9,500 nucleotides of DNA from Phenylobacterium sp. (GTDB lineage: Bacteria > Pseudomonadota > Alphaproteobacteria > Caulobacterales > Caulobacteraceae), in contig JANXXA010000395.1 of NCBI GenBank assembly GCA_025350885.1, forward strand, positions 1 through 9,500, read 5' to 3'. This document shows, one piece after another, positions 6,748 through 9,500 of this stretch. The first letter of the stretch is position 1. Every line of letters starts with the position of its first letter. Below the pieces are notes generated by a model that was not told where the DNA came from, ran no database searches, and saw nothing but the letters and a program-made list of their open reading frames with translations. Position numbers and translations under genes: made by a program.

Positions 6748-7368
6748 ATGCTGCTGATCGCCGGCCTGGGCAACCCGGGCCAGACCTATGCCAGGAACCG
6801 CCACAACATCGGCTTCATGGCGGTGGACGAGATCGCGCGCCGGTGGGATTTCAACCCCTTCCGCGCCCGGTTCCGCGGCTTCGTCAGCGAGGGCGCGATC
6901 CCCACACCGGCCGGCGAGCCGGTCAAGGTGCTGATCCTCAAGCCGCAGACCTTCTACAACGAGGCCGGTCGCGCGGTCGGCGAGGCGCTCAAGTTCTTCA
7001 AGATCGACCCGGCCGACCTGGTGGTCTTCTATGACGAGATCGATCTCGCGCCCGGGCGCTTCCGGATGAAGGCCGGCGGCGGGGCGGCGGGCAACAACGG
7101 CGTCCGCTCGATCGTTTCCCAGGTAGGTCCCTACTTCCGCCGCGCGCGGCTGGGAACCGGCCATCCGGGCGACAAGGAGCTGGTCCAGGGCCATGTGCTT
7201 TCCGACTTCCACAAGGCGGACCTGAAGTGGGTCGAGCCGTTGATCCAGGCGGCCGCCGACGCCGCGCCGTTGCTGGCGGCGGGGGAGGATGAGAAATACC
7301 AGACCGAAGTCATGCGCCTGGCGCCCGCCGCGAAGGCCGATCCGCGCAAGCTCGCCGGCGGCGGCTAA
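6748..7368 (+). CDS. pth: Peptidyl-tRNA hydrolase
   Basis: Pth cleaves the ester bond of peptidyl-tRNA dropped by ribosomes and recycles the tRNA. The 206-residue product has GLGNPG at 6-11 (N9), NRHNIGF at 17-23 with the catalytic H19, KPQTFYNEAG at 65-74 (N71 corresponds to E. coli N68), FYDEIDL at 94-100 with D96 (E. coli D93), and GNNGVRSI at 115-122 with N117 (E. coli N114). Two positions differ from the textbook motif: GHNG is GNNG, so the His equivalent to E. coli H113 is Asn, and the Met before N71 is Tyr. The catalytic residues are intact, so I expect activity. GGGGGG lies just before the ATG. The gene is probably co-transcribed with rplY and ends tail to tail with the racemase gene, overlapping by 4 nt. 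Confidence 0.96.
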   Translation: MLLIAGLGNPGQTYARNRHNIGFMAVDEIARRWDFNPFRARFRGFVSEGAIPTPAGEPVKVLILKPQTFYNEAGRAVGEALKFFKIDPADLVVFYDEIDLAPGRFRMKAGGGAAGNNGVRSIVSQVGPYFRRARLGTGHPGDKELVQGHVLSDFHKADLKWVEPLIQAAADAAPLLAAGEDEKYQTEVMRLAPAAKADPRKLAGGG

Positions 7369-8081
7369 CCCCCCGCCATGGCCGGCAGGGGCTCGCGTCC
7401 CAGGCAGACCGCCACGCAGCGCCGCGCCAACAGCTCACCGGGGTCGATGAACGGCGCGCGCAGGTCCGAGGCGCGCAGCGCCAGCGGGGCCTCGGTGCAG
7501 CCGGCGATCACGGTTTCCGCCCCCGCCGCCGCCAGGTCCGCGGCATAGCCGGCCATCTCGCGGCGCACCGCCTCGCCGGTGTCGCCGGCTTTGATCTTGT
7601 AGATCGTCGCCATGAATTCTTCCTGCCGCTCGGCATCCAGGGTGACCAGCCCCATGGCCTGGGCGGCGAGGTATTCACGATAGAGCCGCAAGCCGCCCCG
7701 GGTGGCCAGCACGCCGACGCGCCGGGCGCCGGTGTCGCGGGCGGCCTTGGCGCCGGTCTCGATCATGTCGAGTAACGGCAGACCGCAGGCGCGCTGGATC
7801 AGGCCGGCATGGGCGTGGGCGGTGTTGCAGGCGATGGCCAGCACCTCGGCCCCGGCCCCCGCGAGCCCGCCGGCCATCTCCGCCAGCACCACGCCGGCTT
7901 CCGTGCCGGGGACGTTGCGGTCGGGAACCTTGGGGTTGATATCGACGATCACGCGGATGTGGTCCTGGTCGGACCGCGCCGGAGTGAAGGCCTGCAACTT
8001 GGTCAGGAAATCCAGCGTCGCGGCCGGCCCCATGCCGCCCAGCACGCCCAGCACCAGCGAGGTCGCGGCGGGCTCGCTCAC
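7365..8081 (-). CDS. Aspartate/glutamate racemase family protein
   Basis: This 238-residue protein is a PLP-independent amino acid racemase of the Asp/Glu racemase family, about the length of E. coli YgeA. It has GVLGGMGPAAT at 12-22 and the two catalytic cysteines in their motifs: C85 in ACNTAHA and C195 in GCTEAPL; PLLDMIE at 102-108 is also typical. The paired cysteines act as acid and base on the alpha carbon. Substrate cannot be read from sequence: YgeA-like members have broad specificity including homoserine, others use aspartate. The start is a GTG sharing four bases with the stop of the upstream D-cysteine desulfhydrase gene, with GGAGGG 9 nt before it; that ribosome binding site lies inside a 6 bp hairpin. 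Being coupled to a D-amino-acid lyase suggests that it supplies or removes the D-isomer used by its partner. Confidence 0.9.
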   Translation of the reverse strand: MSEPAATSLVLGVLGGMGPAATLDFLTKLQAFTPARSDQDHIRVIVDINPKVPDRNVPGTEAGVVLAEMAGGLAGAGAEVLAIACNTAHAHAGLIQRACGLPLLDMIETGAKAARDTGARRVGVLATRGGLRLYREYLAAQAMGLVTLDAERQEEFMATIYKIKAGDTGEAVRREMAGYAADLAAAGAETVIAGCTEAPLALRASDLRAPFIDPGELLARRCVAVCLGREPLPAMAGG

Positions 8082-9097
8082 TGGAGGTGGCCCTCCATCA
8101 CCGACTGATAGGCGAACAGGCCCTGTGCGCCGCCGGTGTGCAGGAACACCACCGTCTCGCCGTCGAACCGGCCTTCGCGGGAGAGCGCGATCAGCCCCTT
8201 CATCGCCTTGCCGGTATAGACCGGGTCCAGCAGCAGCGCGTCGGTGCGCGCCGCTAGCTTCAGCGCCGCGATCACCGCGTCATCGATGATCCCATAGCCC
8301 GCGCCGACATAGTCGCAGTCGGCCACCACCAGATCGCGCGTCACCCGATCCGCATGCCCCAGCAGGGTGGCGGTCTCCACCGCGAGCCGGAAGACATTGG
8401 CTTCCTGAACATCCCTGGGCGCGCGGACGCCGATGCCCAGCACGGGAATGTCGGCCCCCATCACCGCCAGCCCCGCGACCAGACCGGCCTGGGTGCCGGC
8501 GCTGCCGGTGGCGGTGACGATGCGGTCGATTTCCAGGCCCATGTCGTTGGCCTGGGCGACCAGCTCCATGGCGCATTCGGCATAGCCCAAGGCTCCGATG
8601 GCGTTCGATCCGCCGCCGGGGATCACATAGGGCCTGCGACCCGACGCGGCGACCTCGGCGGCCACCTGCGCCAAGGCCAGGGTCATGTCGGTCCCGGCCG
8701 GGACATGGCGGATCTTCGCGCCCATCAGCTCGTCGAGCAGCACATTGCCGGAGCGGGTGTAGTCGATGGCCTGCGATCCTGTCCGCGCCTCCAGGATCAC
8801 CTCGCAGCTGAGGCCAAATCGCACCGCGGCGGCCACCGTCTGGCGCACATGATTGGACTGCACCGCGCCTTGGGTCAGTAGGGTGTCGGCGTCGTTGGCC
8901 AGCGCCTCACCCAGCAGGTACTCCAGCTTGCGCGTCTTGTTGCCGCCGCCAGCCAGGCCGGTGCAGTCGTCGCGTTTGACCCACAGCGCGGGTCCGCCGC
9001 CGCCCGGCGTCATCAAGACCTCGGTCAGCCGAGGCAGCGGCTCGAGCGGGGTCGGCAGGTGGGCGAAACGGACGGGATTGAAGCGGGCGAGATGCAT
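8078..9097 (-). CDS. dcyD: D-cysteine desulfhydrase-family PLP enzyme
   Basis: This 339-residue fold type II PLP enzyme belongs to the D-cysteine desulfhydrase / ACC deaminase family (COG2515). D-cysteine desulfhydrase converts D-cysteine to pyruvate, sulfide and ammonia. GGGNKTRKLEYL at 51-62 holds the PLP lysine K54; QSNHVRQTVAA at 80-90 holds S81; ATGSAGTQAGL at 196-206 is the phosphate-binding region. DPVYTGKAM at 291-299 has Thr295 where ACC deaminases have Glu, and HTGG at 320-323 has Thr321 where they have Leu, so ACC deaminase is unlikely. L-cysteate sulfo-lyase (CuyA) is in the same family and cannot be excluded. The ATG at 9097 gives the conserved N-terminus MHLARF; its ribosome binding site is weak. 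It overlaps the racemase gene by 4 nt and lies 38 bp after the upstream secreted-protein gene on the same strand. Confidence 0.88.
   Translation of the reverse strand: MHLARFNPVRFAHLPTPLEPLPRLTEVLMTPGGGGPALWVKRDDCTGLAGGGNKTRKLEYLLGEALANDADTLLTQGAVQSNHVRQTVAAAVRFGLSCEVILEARTGSQAIDYTRSGNVLLDELMGAKIRHVPAGTDMTLALAQVAAEVAASGRRPYVIPGGGSNAIGALGYAECAMELVAQANDMGLEIDRIVTATGSAGTQAGLVAGLAVMGADIPVLGIGVRAPRDVQEANVFRLAVETATLLGHADRVTRDLVVADCDYVGAGYGIIDDAVIAALKLAARTDALLLDPVYTGKAMKGLIALSREGRFDGETVVFLHTGGAQGLFAYQSVMEGHLQ
8082..8097 (-). promoter_or_regulatory. hairpin covering the racemase ribosome binding site
   Basis: On the minus strand TGGAGG and CCTCCA form a perfect 6 bp stem with a 4 nt loop (GCCA), directly before the racemase GTG. 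The first arm is the Shine-Dalgarno sequence GGAGG. The hairpin lies entirely within the last codons of the upstream gene, so ribosomes finishing that gene would open it. This suggests strict translational coupling; the effect is inference. Confidence 0.5.
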
Positions 9098-9135
9098 GGC
9101 TCCCCGCCTAGCGCAAATTCAAAGGCGGAGCGAGG

Positions 9136-9500
9136 TCAGGGCCGGACCTTCTTCGGCAGGGCGGCGACTTCCAGCGGCGTCAGTCTGGCGATTTCCGAAA
9201 CGATGCAGCGCGACATTCCCGACGGCCCGGCGCTGAGATCCAGGTCGAGCGGCCGGCAGATCTGGCTCGAGCCTCCGAAATTGCGCAGCACGATCGGGTC
9301 GGACGAGGACGATGCGGCCAGGCAGTTGTTGCTCATGCTCACGCGATAGACAGCGCGTCCGGCAACATCGAAATAGAGCGTCCGCGGGTCGCCGACGGTA
9401 TGGTTGCGGATGTCGCGGGTCTGGAAGCACGGCGTGGCCGGCGCCTTTACGTCGGCGGCCTTGACGTCGGTGGCCTGGGCCGGCGCGCCGAAGGTCAGGG
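9136..9500 (-). CDS. Secreted four-cysteine protein, DUF6491-like (partial)
   Basis: The window shows the last 120 residues; the start lies beyond 9500. The visible part begins LTFGAPAQA, which reads as the end of a signal peptide with an A-x-A cleavage site, so the mature protein is probably periplasmic and almost complete here. A short Asp/Lys/Ala linker with a repeated ADVKA-type unit follows, then a compact domain: CFQTRDIRNHTV, LYFDVAGRAVYRVSM, NNCLAAS, QICRPLDLDL, RCIVSEIARLTPLEVAALP. Four cysteines (visible residues 24, 59, 81 and 98) could make two disulfides. The pattern resembles DUF6491, small exported proteins of unknown function in Caulobacterales and relatives; I am moderately sure of that family and know no function. 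It reads toward the desulfhydrase gene with a 38 bp gap and could be co-transcribed. Confidence 0.75.
   Translation of the reverse strand, partial: LTFGAPAQATDVKAADVKAPATPCFQTRDIRNHTVGDPRTLYFDVAGRAVYRVSMSNNCLAASSSSDPIVLRNFGGSSQICRPLDLDLSAGPSGMSRCIVSEIARLTPLEVAALPKKVRP

Noticed and set aside
8078..9097. ACC deaminase as the identity of the PLP enzyme
   Set aside because: The two discriminating positions are Thr295 and Thr321 rather than Glu and Leu, which fits D-cysteine desulfhydrase-type members.
9119..9430. Minus-strand open frame of 103 codons at the window end
   Set aside because: Arg/Pro-rich shadow of the DUF6491-like frame, which is one frame over and has a plausible exported-protein sequence.

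Overview
The window looks like chromosomal DNA of an alphaproteobacterium, most likely family Caulobacteraceae (Caulobacter, Phenylobacterium or a relative). Three things point there: very GC-rich coding sequence with strong third-position G/C bias; core genes whose protein motifs read as alphaproteobacterial; and at least two promoters (before prs and before the lipoprotein gene) that fit the Caulobacter housekeeping consensus TTGACGS-N10-14-GCTANAWC. The genus assignment is inference; no rRNA or marker gene beyond these core genes is present.

Layout. (1) 36-941, minus strand: a YbjN-domain protein gene and, upstream of it, a ubiK-like gene (BMFP family, ubiquinone biosynthesis accessory factor). 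(2) 942-1064: divergent control region. (3) 1065-3728, plus strand: a tightly overlapped three-gene operon, lgt (prolipoprotein diacylglyceryl transferase), a MidA/NDUFAF7-family methyltransferase (complex I assembly) and pgeF (peptidoglycan editing / purine nucleoside phosphorylase family). (4) 3799-4734: prs (PRPP synthetase) behind its own promoter. (5) 4861-5931: a lipoprotein of unknown function, also behind its own promoter. (6) 6062-7368: rplY (bL25, long CTC form) and pth (peptidyl-tRNA hydrolase), a translation pair. The rplY leader carries a terminator-like hairpin plus T tract only 11 nt before the start codon. (7) 7365-9097, minus strand: an Asp/Glu-type racemase and a D-cysteine desulfhydrase-family PLP enzyme, overlapping by 4 nt and probably one small D-amino-acid/sulfur operon; its 3' end overlaps pth tail to tail by 4 nt. 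(8) 9136-9500, minus strand: the C-terminal part of a secreted four-cysteine protein resembling DUF6491, cut by the window edge.

How the genes fit together. Most of the window is housekeeping: envelope lipoprotein maturation and peptidoglycan quality control, respiratory chain assembly and quinone synthesis, nucleotide precursor supply, and translation. The unknown lipoprotein would itself be a substrate of the Lgt encoded upstream. The prs ... rplY-pth order matches a common alphaproteobacterial arrangement, with the lipoprotein gene as an extra unit between prs and rplY. I see no mobile element, CRISPR array, rRNA or tRNA gene, and no convincing new defence or biosynthetic system. The most interesting items are the candidate attenuator or small RNA in front of rplY, the hairpin that buries the racemase ribosome binding site inside the end of the desulfhydrase gene, and the uncharacterised lipoprotein.
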